This document shows positions 63,993 to 64,000 of a stretch of 64,000 nt of DNA, piece after piece; the first letter of the stretch is position 1, and the number at the start of each line of letters is the position of its first letter. The DNA lies in the NCBI RefSeq assembly GCF_003696215.1, contig NZ_RFFG01000023.1, positions 39,654 through 103,653 of the forward strand. Direction: 5' to 3'. Below the pieces are notes generated by a model that was given only the letters and a program-made list of their open reading frames with translations, searched no databases and was not told where the DNA came from. This DNA is from Actinomadura harenae (GTDB lineage Bacteria > Actinomycetota > Actinomycetes > Streptosporangiales > Streptosporangiaceae). A program made the position numbers and the translations under genes.

Positions 63993-64000
63993 GTGGCGGA
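63993..64000 (+). CDS. Possible gene start cut by the window end
   Basis: GTG at 63993 follows a GGGGAGG sequence at about 63980-63986 and opens V-A. Only eight bases are inside the window, so nothing can be said of the product. Confidence 0.3.

Overview
The window is a contiguous stretch of a very G+C-rich actinobacterial chromosome. The GlgE maltose-1-phosphate pathway, many Hanks-type kinases, GTG/TTG starts, stem-loop terminators without U-tracts, an F420-type luciferase-fold oxidoreductase and a GntR/UTRA regulator paired with a tiny conserved protein suggest a spore-forming filamentous actinomycete, probably Streptosporangiales and Actinomadura-like. The genus is inference. I found no rRNA, tRNA, CRISPR array, insertion sequence or phage gene.

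Layout. 1-12 kb holds housekeeping and accessory metabolism: a truncated HEAT-repeat protein, a Rid-family protein beside a PLP-dependent dehydratase, an LLM oxidoreductase/MarR/FAD-oxidoreductase group with a striking twin palindrome, hutI, two cupins, a flavin reductase coupled to SppA, a PaaI-type thioesterase and a NUDIX-NYN fusion. 12-17.5 kb holds an ACT protein coupled to glgB, a P450 and a membrane-anchored GH39-like glycosidase. 18-19.3 kb holds a divergent GntR regulator and tiny-protein pair. 19.3-27.3 kb is a seven-gene minus-strand exopolysaccharide-type operon (two GT2 glycosyltransferases, a CelD/FemAB-like GNAT, a polysaccharide deacetylase, a Wzx-like flippase, a large polytopic membrane protein and a small membrane protein). 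Every junction is a 4-base stop/start overlap except the flippase to the 726-residue membrane protein, which has a 2-base gap. A structured 356-bp leader precedes it.

27.7-36.5 kb carries the alpha-glucan genes glgE-treS-mak (minus strand) and glgP (plus strand). glgB, normally next to mak, lies 13 kb away beyond the exopolysaccharide operon. 36.5-42.3 kb holds an XRE/membrane-protein pair, an M55 aminopeptidase and a SWIM/SNF2 pair. 42.4-54 kb mixes lipid metabolism (enoyl-CoA hydratase, SDR, acyl-ACP desaturase, etfBA) with four kinase-like genes. Three of these have polytopic membrane tails, and one of the three is a clear pseudokinase. A fifth kinase (54-55.3 kb) is broken by an internal deletion with frameshift.

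55-64 kb holds an MFS transporter and TetR regulator, a cysteine desulfurase, an acetoacetate-decarboxylase homologue lacking the Schiff-base lysine, several uncharacterised proteins, and at the right edge a perfect 14-bp palindrome just before a probable gene start.

The genes most likely to act together are the exopolysaccharide operon (possibly with the GH39-like enzyme), the GlgE pathway for alpha-glucan and trehalose, and the kinase set embedded among lipid genes.
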